Source: FEN-33 sp963768775
GTDB taxonomy: Archaea > Thermoplasmatota > Thermoplasmata > Methanomassiliicoccales > UBA472
Direction: 5' to 3'
Assembly (NCBI GenBank): GCA_963768775.1
Contig: CAVYIY010000008.1
Location: 310,001-374,000 of the forward strand
DNA: 64,000 nucleotides
Shown piece after piece: positions 1 to 8,690 of the stretch. How positions within the stretch are numbered: the stretch's first letter is position 1; each line of letters opens with the position of its first letter. Under the pieces are notes generated by a model that was given only the letters and a program-made list of their open reading frames with translations, was not told the DNA's origin and ran no database searches. The position numbers and the translations under genes are program-made.

Positions 1-627
1 GCTGTTCCACGGATTGCTTTCCAACCACATGGCCTGGGAGATGTTAGAGAAATCCTGCGGGAAGATGACGTTCGTTACCAACAATCCGGTGCTCCCCACC
101 TGAAAGCTCGGATCGAACCAGGTGGGCCGGAACTTAACCCCGACGGAATCGTTGGCAAGCACGTTCCTGTAGACCATATGAGGGACGTTGACAGTGAAAT
201 CCAGTTGGAAGGAGCGGGCGCTTTGGATGGCGGATATCGTTGAGCTGGAGAACTCCACGGCCATTCCCGGGTTTACAAAAGGCGAAGGCCCGACCGATAG
301 GGGGAAGTGCTCGATGCCGCCCACGAATATCCTGGCCGACGCCGAGGATGCATCATAGTAGGAGTTGGGCATGCCGACGTCCACTCCATTCAGGAAATCG
401 ACGTTGGTGAAAGAGAAGAAATACTGGAGGCCGACGCTCCCGTCCTTCTGCACGGTGACGTTGACGCGCTCCTCGGCCAAAGAGAACGAAATGCTCTGCG
501 CGCTGCCCTCCTTGGCGATGGGGGCGGAGATTGCGCTGAGGGCGAGGAGGACGAGCATCGAGGCGGCGAGCATGCACCCGCAGAATCTGGCGAGCTTGAA
601 ACCACGGTCTCTCAATTCCCCCACCAT
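1..627 (-). CDS. Secreted or membrane-anchored surface protein, 3' end outside window
   Basis: An open frame of 209 codons runs from an ATG at 627 to the left edge without a stop, so the C-terminus is missing. Residues about 12-37 form a hydrophobic segment rich in Ala, Leu and Met, followed by an Ala-Lys-Glu-Gly stretch, which reads as a signal peptide or N-terminal membrane anchor. The remainder is beta-rich in appearance with several N-x-S/T sites, as expected of an extracytoplasmic archaeal protein. The start ATG shares one base with the TGA of the gene upstream (TGATG at 629-625), so the two are probably translated together. I do not recognise the family; no enzymatic motif is visible. 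Confidence 0.7.
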   Translation of the reverse strand, partial: MVGELRDRGFKLARFCGCMLAASMLVLLALSAISAPIAKEGSAQSISFSLAEERVNVTVQKDGSVGLQYFFSFTNVDFLNGVDVGMPNSYYDASSASARIFVGGIEHFPLSVGPSPFVNPGMAVEFSSSTISAIQSARSFQLDFTVNVPHMVYRNVLANDSVGVKFRPTWFDPSFQVGSTGLLVTNVIFPQDFSNISQAMWLESNPWNS

Positions 628-1001
628 CACCACTTAGGCGCCTCTTCCAACGCCGAAACCGCTCCGCAATAGGGGCAGGTCATCATCACGCCCCCTTGGA
701 TCACCTTTAGATTCTTATCCGTCAAAGGCGCTCCGCATGATTTGCAGCGCAATTCCTTCTCCTTCAGATCACCGGACCCTTCCATCTTCACCTGGAAGGT
801 CTGGTTCACGACGGACGGCTTGGCCGCCTCGATTTTGGTGGTGCGGTAGGAGAAGTAGAGCAGTATCACCGCGATCGCCACGAGCGCCACTCCCGTCGCA
901 ATGTTCTCCAACCCTGAGGCGATGATGAATATCATGCCCAGCAGGACCAGGAATATGGCTAGGAAGAGCATTGCACCAGTCAGGATCTTGTTCAACTTCA
1001 C
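627..1001 (-). CDS. Two-helix membrane protein with C-terminal zinc ribbon
   Basis: The 124-residue product has two adjacent hydrophobic helices (about residues 8-30 and 33-52), a short polar linker, and a C-terminal zinc ribbon made of CKSCGAPL and CPYCGAV pairs about 25 residues apart. This arrangement predicts a small membrane protein with a cytoplasmic metal-binding tail. It immediately precedes and overlaps by one base the surface protein gene downstream, suggesting an operon of two membrane proteins. The function is unknown; zinc ribbons of this kind often act in protein or nucleic acid contact, but nothing here says which. Confidence 0.75.
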   Translation of the reverse strand: MKLNKILTGAMLFLAIFLVLLGMIFIIASGLENIATGVALVAIAVILLYFSYRTTKIEAAKPSVVNQTFQVKMEGSGDLKEKELRCKSCGAPLTDKNLKVIQGGVMMTCPYCGAVSALEEAPKW

Positions 1002-1110
1002 ACCTTCCAGATAGATGCGGTATTCTGCTCATAAATCTGATTGATGACGGATGCGGGCTGCCCCTCAATCCCTCGACACGCCTGGACCCCCCGACGTATT
1101 GCGGCCATGG

Positions 1111-2073
1111 TCAGCGATAGAACAGCTGCTTGAATGGCTCCAGGTTCTTGAATGGGCCAATCGCACCCTTTGCCGTGAGGATGTATCTGTTGATAAGGGC
1201 CTGCCCCTTCTCGAATCCCTTGTTCTCGTGGATCAGGTCGATGAAATGGCGCAGCTCCTCGTCGGTGATCTGGTCTTGCTCAGGCTTGGACCAGAAGTCT
1301 CGTAGCATTGCGCCCACCCGCTCATCCTTGAGCGAGTAGAGGACGGGGAGGGGCAGGCTCTCCTTGGTCAGCCTGGAGCGACATTCCACCAGATCGTTGA
1401 AGGTGTCCACAATGTCATCCCTGACTATACAGATCATCCCCAGGCAGCGACCGAAGGTGCCCAAGGCATCGATCTCCTTCGTGCTTCCCCCGCCAAGAAT
1501 GGCTCCGACCCGGGTATATGATTCAACGTCAGCGCCTTTCATGCGCACGATGCGGAGATAGCTCCTCGGGGTCACATCGAGGTTCCTCACATAGCCGAGT
1601 TCCTCCATCTCAGCCGAGCCAAGCTCGAAGAGGCCATCCTGGATGACCTTCACCGCCTTCCTCGCGGTGTTCTCCGGCACCCCCGGCATGTGGGATAACT
1701 GGATGAGCCCTTCTATCATCAGTGCATCTCCGGCCAGCAACGCCGCTTCCACTCCGTACCTGCCCTGGATGCTCTTCTTCCCCTTCTCAGTCCTGACGTA
1801 CGAGCGATCGATGATGTCATCGTGGAGGTCGAAAGCTCCGCCAGCAAGCACTAGTCCTTTAGCCGCCTGTCGGACTGATTTCGCATCGCCGCCAACTGCC
1901 TGGCAAGCCATCACCATCAGCGCTGCTCGCGTATAATCGGTCCATCGGTGGGAGAATCTCCTCAAAACCCGCTTAGCCATCGGCGAGGTTATGCGCCTCT
2001 GAAGAAGATCATCGAAGGCCTCTCTGACGATTGGCTCGCCCAATGACCGGAGGATTCCAGTGGCATCTTTCAT
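1111..2073 (-). CDS. Polyprenyl synthetase family protein (short/medium-chain isoprenyl diphosphate synthase)
   Basis: The product carries both aspartate-rich motifs of trans-isoprenyl diphosphate synthases: DLHDDIID (first motif) and VRDDIVD (second motif), which bind Mg2+ and the allylic diphosphate. In archaea such enzymes make geranylgeranyl or farnesylgeranyl diphosphate for ether lipids. The frame stays open to 2304, but I chose the ATG at 2073 because residues upstream of it do not look like the family and an ATATAAAT box at 2101-2108 lies about 28-35 bases upstream, the spacing expected for a leaderless archaeal mRNA. The resulting protein is about 320 residues, the usual length. An ATG at 2226 is a weaker alternative. 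Chain length cannot be decided by eye. Confidence 0.88.
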   Translation of the reverse strand: MKDATGILRSLGEPIVREAFDDLLQRRITSPMAKRVLRRFSHRWTDYTRAALMVMACQAVGGDAKSVRQAAKGLVLAGGAFDLHDDIIDRSYVRTEKGKKSIQGRYGVEAALLAGDALMIEGLIQLSHMPGVPENTARKAVKVIQDGLFELGSAEMEELGYVRNLDVTPRSYLRIVRMKGADVESYTRVGAILGGGSTKEIDALGTFGRCLGMICIVRDDIVDTFNDLVECRSRLTKESLPLPVLYSLKDERVGAMLRDFWSKPEQDQITDEELRHFIDLIHENKGFEKGQALINRYILTAKGAIGPFKNLEPFKQLFYR

Positions 2074-2100
2074 TCGATCAGTGACGTATCTGTTTTCAGG

Positions 2101-2108
2101 ATTTATAT
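2101..2108 (-). promoter_or_regulatory. TATA box for polyprenyl synthase gene
   Basis: On the minus strand the bases read ATATAAAT. The centre lies about 30 bases before the ATG at 2073, so transcription would begin at or next to the start codon. Confidence 0.5.
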
Positions 2109-2280
2109 GGATAAGTGGTCGATTTGGAATTTGACCAAGGGTCCACGACGACTCGAAAATTGAATCGGCAAGTCGAATTGAAACGTGGGTCAAACCTGGA
2201 AATCGTGGATTGATATTGAATTTCATGATGCCAGTTATCAGAATTATATGGCTTATTATAATACCAAAAGCTTTATCTAT

Positions 2281-2300
2281 TATCATTATCCATAATGATA
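2281..2300. repeat. 20-bp inverted repeat, possible operator
   Basis: TATCATTATCCATAATGATA consists of two perfect 9-bp arms around CC. It lies in an AT-rich stretch between TATA-like sequence (2251-2280) and a small ORF with a strong ribosome binding site at 2346, and upstream of the polyprenyl synthase on the other strand. It is too AT-rich and lacks an adjacent T run, so a protein-binding site is more likely than a terminator hairpin. The minus strand here also reads GATAATGATAAT, which resembles the repeated hexamer of bacterial Fur boxes; this resemblance may be chance. Confidence 0.45.
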
Positions 2301-2345
2301 ACACTTCCCTTGTGAGGGCTTGGGAAGCTAACGGAGGGGAATAAA

Positions 2346-2402
2346 ATGAGGAAGACCAAGAAGGTCAACGTCATGTCAACGAGCGCCGTGCTTTGGTTTT
2401 AG
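2346..2402 (+). CDS. Possible 18-residue micro-ORF with strong Shine-Dalgarno
   Basis: ATG at 2346 opens an 18-codon frame ending in TAG. The peptide is basic at its start (MRKTKKVNV) and ends in ALWF-like hydrophobic residues (AVLWF). A GGAGGGG sequence at 2333-2339 stands six bases upstream, better than most ribosome binding sites in this window. A T-rich tract at 2470-2493 could end the transcript. No homology can be judged at this length; the strong ribosome site is the only reason to list it. Confidence 0.3.
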   Translation: MRKTKKVNVMSTSAVLWF

Positions 2403-2469
2403 AATAGGAAATCAGAACACGCTTTCAGCAATTGGGTCAATTGTTGATTGCCAAGACCGGGCAAACTCC

Positions 2470-2493
2470 TTTCTTTCATATTTTTATTTTACT
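2470..2493 (+). terminator. T-rich tract, possible archaeal terminator
   Basis: The plus strand reads as a long pyrimidine/T-rich run including TTTTTATTTTA. Archaeal RNA polymerase terminates at such U-rich runs without needing a hairpin. It would end a short plus-strand transcript that includes the micro-ORF at 2346. Confidence 0.35.
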
Positions 2494-2534
2494 TGCATCC
2501 CAAAGTGAATTCTGTAAATTCAATTTTATGTGGA

Positions 2535-3716
2535 TTAGATGGTTATTACATTGAACTCCCTTTCCAAGAACGCCATTTTTTGGCTCTCTATTGTATCTGG
2601 GTCCAAGGAGATGATAAGGGTGGAGTCGGTCATGATTATCTCATCTCGCAGGTCGAACAGCATCCTCATGACCTTATCAGAGTCGTTGTTCTCCATGATG
2701 TATTCCAGACTATCGATGATCACCACTGCTTTCTCACCCTGACGCAGGTACTCGTTCACTGCGTGCTTCAGAATAGAGATATTTGATGGCTCGATGCGGT
2801 TCGGGCCTGGTTGTCTTGCTAGCCATATCACCGGTGTCTTTTCCAATCTATATTCCTCCCGAACGATGTCGGGATGAGAACGCGTGATGATCAGCCCTAC
2901 TCTCTTTTCGGCCAACAGCGACAAGAAGACTCGATAGGACCTTTCCGGTCGCTTTTCTTTGATCAGGATTAGATTGCGTTCCTTAATTCTTTCCAGGTCC
3001 ACTGTCTTGATCGCTTTGACACTCGTCTCTTTGACCTGAGAGGGGAGGAACAATCGATATCGCAGGATGCCATAGGCTAAAACGCCAGCAAGCAAAAGGA
3101 AACCGGGCGATAGTGTAAATGGGATTTTAATATTCAGACCCTCCAAGCCTTGAAGGAAGAAAGCGTAGAATGCAGGCGAAGCGACGCTTAGTGTCAGTAG
3201 ACGACTTTGCTTTCGGGTTCGATCCCATTTTACCCCTCTGCAAGTCCAATGAATCATTATAATTGTTATGAAAATGTAAGTAAGGATTATCCCGGTCCAA
3301 AGAACGTATCCGAAAGAACTGGTTGTATCCCATCTTCCTGAGGGTCCAATGCCAACATCAGCTGGCATGGTGGCCATGACTGCAGAAAGCACAGCGATTA
3401 TCATTAGCATTATTTCCTTGTCGCGGAACCAGCCGCTATAACGTTCGTATGGGAGGTATGAAGCCAAATATAGGATGCTGGCGAATAGCAACACAATTGT
3501 GAAAAGCATGCCTCGTCCCAGCCAAAGCGCAGTATTATAGTCAGGTGCATAGAACAAACTGGCATCCAACAGAGACCCTATCAGGAACAATGACATCGAC
3601 AAAAGGAAAGCTTTGGACGTAGGGAGGTCTGGACTCTGCCGATAGACATAGATGCCCAGAGCTATGCCTATGATTCCGGCTATTGGGGAGATCAGCCCCA
3701 ATGTTATCAGTTCCAT
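2535..3716 (-). CDS. DUF835 domain membrane protein
   Basis: The 393-residue product has about seven hydrophobic helices in residues 1-215, then a soluble region of about 150 residues. The soluble part matches the DUF835 pattern: an RSYRVF start, the GLIITRSHPDIVREEY segment, a VIWLAR strand, then AVVIIDSLEYIMENN and DSTLIISLDPDTI. This is a degenerate P-loop-like fold common in Thermoplasmata and Thermococci and often joined to membrane sensors. The architecture suggests a membrane-bound sensor or regulator, with ligand unknown. It is transcribed alone. The start ATG at 3716 begins directly in the first helix. Confidence 0.8.
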   Translation of the reverse strand: MELITLGLISPIAGIIGIALGIYVYRQSPDLPTSKAFLLSMSLFLIGSLLDASLFYAPDYNTALWLGRGMLFTIVLLFASILYLASYLPYERYSGWFRDKEIMLMIIAVLSAVMATMPADVGIGPSGRWDTTSSFGYVLWTGIILTYIFITIIMIHWTCRGVKWDRTRKQSRLLTLSVASPAFYAFFLQGLEGLNIKIPFTLSPGFLLLAGVLAYGILRYRLFLPSQVKETSVKAIKTVDLERIKERNLILIKEKRPERSYRVFLSLLAEKRVGLIITRSHPDIVREEYRLEKTPVIWLARQPGPNRIEPSNISILKHAVNEYLRQGEKAVVIIDSLEYIMENNDSDKVMRMLFDLRDEIIMTDSTLIISLDPDTIESQKMAFLEREFNVITI

Positions 3717-4024
3717 AAGTCCTCGCCGCTTGAATTAACAAAAAGTTACGTTAAAAAGGGTTATCGACTGATTTGCAACATTGATAACCAGTTTTATTCA
3801 AAGCCAGTGAGTCATTCTCGATCTAATCCGGTTCAAAGTGACAATCAGACATTCAGATCATTCGTCTGCCGGCCGGAATCATTTGAAAGCGGACCTTCAT
3901 TTCGAATTTAGTTCGCCAAGTCTGATGACATTCCTGGGCAACCTTGATGACCTAGGCGACAGTCACTGGAGCAAAATGTTTAGCGGTTTGGTTTGACCGC
4001 ATGGATGAGAAGTTGTCACCCACC
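3717..4024. other. Intergenic region, no gene seen
   Basis: About 308 bases between two minus-strand genes. The part next to 3717 is AT-rich (3737-3800) and should hold the promoter of the DUF835 gene. I see no convincing ORF, RNA gene or repeat. Confidence 0.5.
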
Positions 4025-4432
4025 TTATTCGGTAGGTTTGTTATCATAATGCTCTTCTTTTGCGAGCGCCTCCGCTTTTGTGTGTCGCACAACTTTGTCC
4101 TGATGCTCTGGCGGCGAATAGATCGTGTAAAGCTTGAGGTCGAGCTTGTTCGAGGTATTGACGACGTTATGCTTCGCCCCAGAGGGCACGATTGCGGCGA
4201 ATCCATCCTTGACCGTGTGCTTGACCCCGTCGATGATGACCATCCCTTCTCCCTTCTCGAATCGGAAGAATTGGTCAACGTCTTCGTGGGTCTCCATCCC
4301 GATGTCCTCGCCAGGTTTAAGGCTCATGAGGACGAGCTGGCTGTATTTTCCGGTATACAGGACCTGACGGAAGTCAGAGTTCTTCTCCGTGTCCTTTTCG
4401 ATGTTGCCGACGAATCCTTTCTTGGTCTTCAT
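4025..4432 (-). CDS. Cupin domain protein
   Basis: The product (136 residues) is a single-domain cupin. The first metal-binding motif is recognisable in GMETHEDVDQFFRFEKGEG, with a His and Glu in metal-ligand positions, and the second in VPSGAKHNVVN. I chose the ATG at 4432 rather than the upstream one at 4510 because GAGGAGGA lies eight bases before it. Cupins of this type are often mannose-6-phosphate-isomerase-like or sensor proteins; the substrate cannot be told. It lies just downstream of the broken CO dehydrogenase gene on the same strand, but about 190 bases separate them. Confidence 0.8.
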   Translation of the reverse strand: MKTKKGFVGNIEKDTEKNSDFRQVLYTGKYSQLVLMSLKPGEDIGMETHEDVDQFFRFEKGEGMVIIDGVKHTVKDGFAAIVPSGAKHNVVNTSNKLDLKLYTIYSPPEHQDKVVRHTKAEALAKEEHYDNKPTE

Positions 4433-4626
4433 GTTGAGATTCCTCCTCTTGACATCTACATATTCTTCGATGCGGGTATTACTCTTTCCGTCCCTTGAGC
4501 ATTGAGACAAGGCGGGGGAGCTTTCCGAGTTCTACGGCCGATTATGATGGCCAAGGCTGCTTCATCGCCATTTCGCGCATTCCGACCGCAGATCGGTGGA
4601 TTCGAAGACGATACCGCAATTCAGCA

Positions 4627-6566
4627 CTAGATGTTCAGGTCTCTCCTCTTCGACTCGATGTGGTCCCACATTATTGCCGCCGCCTTCCGCGGGTCCGGTT
4701 CCACCCAGAACCGAGCATTGACAACGCTCTCCAGATCGCTGGTCAAGAGCTTGACGACGTTGGGGCTGCCCTCGATCCTAGGCATGACCCCCAGCACCAC
4801 GCTGAGTCCCGATCCGACCAGATAGGTGGCGATCGTCTCGGCCTTCGATGAATACCATTCAGGCGCCGCCCCTGCGACCGGAAGCTGGTCCATTCGCACA
4901 CCAGCCAAATTTGCCAGGTCCGCGGCGAGGTTAAGAATTCTGGAGTTGTCCACGCATGAACCCATGTGCAATACCGGGGGATTCCCAAGGACCCGCACAC
5001 CTCGCGCAATCCCTTGCCCGCCTGCTCGATTGCCTTCGGTTGCATCAAGCCCGCCTTGGCACACGCAATGCTGGCGCATCCCGTCTCTACCACCAGCACG
5101 TCGCGCTTAATCAGCTCCTTCGCCAGGGCCACATGGGCCGAGTCGTGCTTCACCTTGGGGTTGTTGCAGCCGACGATGCCGGCGCATCCCCTGATCTTGC
5201 CTGCCAAGATAGCGTCCAGCAAGGGCTTCAAGCTCCCACCCAAGGCCTTCTTGATCGCCTCCACCGAGAAGCCTACCATGGCCTCGACCGGCTTGTCGGG
5301 GATGAATACGCGCTTCTGGTTGCGGTTGGGATAGTTGTCGATGGCCAATTGCACGATCCGCTTCGCCTGTTCGAAGCTGTTCTCAGGGGTTATCTCATAG
5401 TAGTAGCCGCCTGATATCCTGGCCTTGGGAGAGGTCGTCACCACCTTCGTGTGGAAGCAGGCAGAAGTATTGGTCAGCGAGGGGAAGATGCACTGATAAT
5501 CCACCACCATGACCTCGACCGCCCCGGTCGTGATCACCAGCTCCTGGTCGAGATGGTTCCCCGCCTGGGGAATGCCCTTGCGCATCAACAGCTCATTTCC
5601 CGTGCAGCAGAGCCCGACCAGGTTAATGCCCTTGGCCCCGACCGCCTTGGCTTTGGTCAACATCTCAGGCAGTCCGGCGGCCTTTACTATCATCTCCGAC
5701 AGGATGGGGTTGTGGCCGTGAAGCGAGATATTGACGTAGTCCGCCTTTATGACTCCAAGGTTGACCCTCGAGGTCTTGATCTCCGGGCAGCCGAACAGCA
5801 CGTCCGATATTTCGGTCGCCATCATCGAGCCGCCCCAGCCGTCCCCCAGGGACGTCCTGATGCCATGCGTTAGGAAATCTGGGTAATACGCGCCGACGCC
5901 CATGTGGACGCGATGCATCGCCTCCACGATCTCCCGGTCTATCCCTCGTGGCAGCAGCCCCTTCTGCACCCAGATGTCCATGGTCCCTTTCGGCGCCCTC
6001 TTGGCCATTTGTAGCGAGCCTTTCATGGTGCCGAATTCGTCGAGCATGGCCAACGAGAGCTTCTCCGCGATCTTCATCTCTGGCAGGGTGGTGTCGATGC
6101 CGAACTCCTTGGCGAGCGCCATGAGCTTTGGCTTGTCAGTAATGTGATATGAAGGCGACTCTCCCCGCGCAGTCTTCAGCAGCGTCTCGACCACGTCCCT
6201 CCCGTGATCGGAGTGCGCCGCGGCGCCGGTTGCCATATGCTCCAGCAGGTTCCGGGCGACCATGAGGTCGGCGTCCGCGCCGCAGACCCCCCTGGTCCGG
6301 TCGCCGCCCATCAGGCGGCAAGGCCCCATGGCGCATCTCTGGCAGGAGACTCCAGTCGAGCAGAATTTGCACTGCGGCTGCTGTTTCTCAAAGCGGTCCC
6401 ATACTGTCTCCACCCCTTCGAGCATAGTCTTGCGTAGCACCGCTTTTGACGATTCGTCCAACGTTCGTTCTTCGACCTTCTTGTCCACGTTCTCCGGCGT
6501 GATTTCCTTTGGAGGTCTCCTGACGCACTCAACCGCGATAATCTCCATTCTTTCATCATCGGCCAT
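4627..6566 (-). pseudogene. cooS: Anaerobic Ni-containing CO dehydrogenase catalytic subunit (CooS type), one-base frameshift
   Basis: The frame from 6566 encodes about 530 residues of a CooS-type Ni-Fe-S carbon monoxide dehydrogenase: the Cys-rich cluster region CKFCSTGVSCQRCAMGPCR at about residues 66-84, the HSDHGRDVVETL helix, GLCCTGNELLMRKG, CAGIVGCNN and ETGCASIACAKAGLM, which supply cluster ligands. The family's next block, PPVLHMGSCVDNSRIL, appears only in another frame (4979 to 4627). The switch sits in a run of five G at 4976-4980; a sixth base would restore one protein of about 646 residues, the normal length. The gene ends in TAG. No CooF or CooC gene is adjacent. It is either a recent pseudogene, a homopolymer sequencing error, or less likely a programmed frameshift. 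Confidence 0.85.
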
Positions 6567-6740
6567 GATAGCTCGCCTCTCTTTGGCGAATGCTTGTGAA
6601 GTCGATGTATAACAACGTTTCGAATCGTCTTAGCCTTGGACGGTGGTGCTGTCGCCGAACGCCCCGATGCGGCTTGGACCAGGGAACGATTCATCAACAT
6701 TGGATTATCCGAGGCTGCAAGATAGCATTTCTGTGCACAT

Positions 6741-6748
6741 TTTTATAT
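6741..6748 (+). promoter_or_regulatory. TATA box for the small acidic protein gene
   Basis: TTTTATAT about 35-40 bases upstream of the GTG start at 6783, with a GGTGA ribosome site between them. Confidence 0.5.
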
Positions 6749-6782
6749 CTGACAAGGTGGACTTTCACTCATCGGTGAGAAA

Positions 6783-7064
6783 GTGGTCGGTCCAAAGAAA
6801 AGGAAGAGACAGGTCGAACCGACGCCGGACGACGAGGGATTGATCGACGTCGACGAAACGAAGACCGAGGACATCTACGAAGGCGACCAAAGGGACGAGA
6901 TGCTGGAGGACGACGAGATAACCGCGGCAGAGGACGGGTTCATGCGGGGCAGGGACCTGGCCATGAAAGATATGGAAGCAGAGAGGAAGGCGCGCCGCAA
7001 GCCGATAATCCATGCCGACGGAAAGTCGGTGACCTTGAACGAGAAGCAATACGAGGAGGACTGA
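6783..7064 (+). CDS. Small acidic hypothetical protein
   Basis: The 93-residue product starts with a basic cluster (GPKKRKRQVEP) and is then strongly acidic through the middle (DDEGLIDVDETKTED), ending in a KPIIHADGKSVTLNEKQYEED tail. I chose the GTG at 6783: a GGTGA ribosome site precedes it and a TTTATAT box lies at 6742-6748. No domain is recognised. The charge pattern suggests a nucleic-acid- or protein-binding accessory protein. It diverges from the CO dehydrogenase gene across a 216-base promoter region. Confidence 0.65.
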   Translation: MVGPKKRKRQVEPTPDDEGLIDVDETKTEDIYEGDQRDEMLEDDEITAAEDGFMRGRDLAMKDMEAERKARRKPIIHADGKSVTLNEKQYEED

Positions 7065-7226
7065 GGCGGGAGCATCTCGCTTTCTTTCTGTTTGACGAAT
7101 GCCCCGGAGCAACGGCCGGTAATACATCAGGAATTTCGAGGAAGATTCGGCCAGCAACTGATAGCTGTTCCATGCCCCAAGAACGATAGGAAGTAAATAC
7201 CCTCGGCTCCACTCCAATTCAAGACG

Positions 7227-8690
7227 ATGACCTTAGCCGAGCTCTTCCAATTGTTCCTTTATCTCAATGCAATCCTGATCGTTATCACCATAGTATTCGT
7301 CAGACCGCGGCGGGTCCAGTCGATTTACCTCTGGATCGCCGCTTTCCTTCTTCTTCCCCTCCTTTTCGTGTTGGTCTTCTATCTGTTCTTCGGGAGGGAC
7401 TACCGTCGGGCGAAGCTCTTCAAGAGCAAGGGTGCCACCGACAAACTGGGCTCTGACTACTTGCGGAAGATGCGGCAGCAGCTTTTCGTATGCTCCGACA
7501 AACACGAGGTCCTATGCCGCCATACCAGCATCGCCAAGCTCCTATTGGATTCGAACCAGGCCCTGGTGACCGAGAACAATTTGGTAAGGTACTTCAGCGA
7601 TGGTGACCAGCTCTTCGAATCGATTTTCAATGAGATCGGAAATGCCAAGCGCTACATCCATATGGAGTACTATCTTTTCCGGAACGATGAGCTGGCCCGC
7701 CGATTGGTCCGCGAGCTGGCCTCCAAGGCAAAGGAGGGGGTCGAGGTCAAGTTGCTGTACGATGCCTTCGGAGGGCATTCGCTTCCGAAGGCGTTCTTCA
7801 GGGAGATTATCGAATCTGGAGGAGAAACGTCCGTCTTCTTTCCATCATTGCTCCGCCGCTTCAACACCCGGATCAACAACCGCAATCATCGCAAGCTGCT
7901 CACCATCGACGGCGAGACCTGTTACTGTGGGGGCTTCAACATCGGCGTGGAATATCTGGGCAAAGGGCCTCTTGGCGATTGGCGGGACGCCGCGGTCCTG
8001 GTCAAGGGAGCAGGTTGCATCGACATGGAATCACGCTTCATCCAGGATTGGAATTTCGCGGCCGAGGATGACCTCCGGATCGAGGACTATTGCCTGCAGA
8101 TGAGCCCAGAATACCTTTCCGGGAAGAACGGTCCGGGGCGGTCGGCCGTCCAGATAGTCTCCGGCGGACCGGACACGGAATTCAATCCAATCGAACAGCA
8201 GTATCTGAAGATGATCTCGGAGGCGAAGAAATCCATCCGCATCCAGACGCCCTATTTCGTTCCGGACGAGCCAGTGCTGAGCGCATTGCGGGTGGCCGCG
8301 CTATCCGGCGTCGATGTCCAGATCATGATACCCTTTAAGCCCGACCATCCTTTCGTTTATTGGGCCACGCTCTATTATGTTGGCACATTGCTCAGATCGG
8401 GCGTAAAGGTCTTCCAGTTCAATCCGGGCTTCGTACATGCCAAGACACTCGTCATCGACGGGGAGGTGGCATCAGTAGGGAGTGCGAATTTCGACGTTCG
8501 CAGCTTCGAGCTCAACTTTGAAACGAATGCCGTCGTATATGATGCGGCGCTCGCCTCGGAGATGATGAGGGCATTCCAAGCTGACGTGCAGACTCATTGT
8601 CAGGAACTGACCTCGGACCAATACGCGAAGAGGAGCTATTGGGTGAAGTTCATGGAGTCTATATCCAGACTCTACACGCCCATCGCTTGA
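7227..8690 (+). CDS. Cardiolipin synthase / phospholipase D family protein
   Basis: Two N-terminal hydrophobic helices (about residues 5-25 and 32-55) are followed by a conserved region with two HKD motifs, NHRKLLTIDG near residue 220 and HAKTLVIDGEVASVGSAN near residue 410. The HxK pairs form the active site that transfers phosphatidyl groups. Length (487 residues) is that of bacterial Cls, and archaea carry this family to make cardiolipin-like glycerol-bridged archaeol dimers. The ATG at 7227 starts the first helix. The gene abuts the convergent PHP gene, the two stop codons being directly adjacent (8690/8691). Confidence 0.9.
   Translation: MTLAELFQLFLYLNAILIVITIVFVRPRRVQSIYLWIAAFLLLPLLFVLVFYLFFGRDYRRAKLFKSKGATDKLGSDYLRKMRQQLFVCSDKHEVLCRHTSIAKLLLDSNQALVTENNLVRYFSDGDQLFESIFNEIGNAKRYIHMEYYLFRNDELARRLVRELASKAKEGVEVKLLYDAFGGHSLPKAFFREIIESGGETSVFFPSLLRRFNTRINNRNHRKLLTIDGETCYCGGFNIGVEYLGKGPLGDWRDAAVLVKGAGCIDMESRFIQDWNFAAEDDLRIEDYCLQMSPEYLSGKNGPGRSAVQIVSGGPDTEFNPIEQQYLKMISEAKKSIRIQTPYFVPDEPVLSALRVAALSGVDVQIMIPFKPDHPFVYWATLYYVGTLLRSGVKVFQFNPGFVHAKTLVIDGEVASVGSANFDVRSFELNFETNAVVYDAALASEMMRAFQADVQTHCQELTSDQYAKRSYWVKFMESISRLYTPIA

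Noticed and set aside
2074..2304. N-terminal extension of the polyprenyl synthase to 2304
   Set aside because: The added residues are AT-coded and unlike the family, and TATA spacing supports ATG 2073.
3952..4278. A 108-codon minus-strand frame overlapping the cupin
   Set aside because: Low-complexity Ser/Arg-rich product in another frame of the cupin gene; no support.
5451..5873. Plus-strand open frames inside cooS
   Set aside because: They are shadows of the minus-strand coding sequence, without ribosome sites or recognisable protein motifs.
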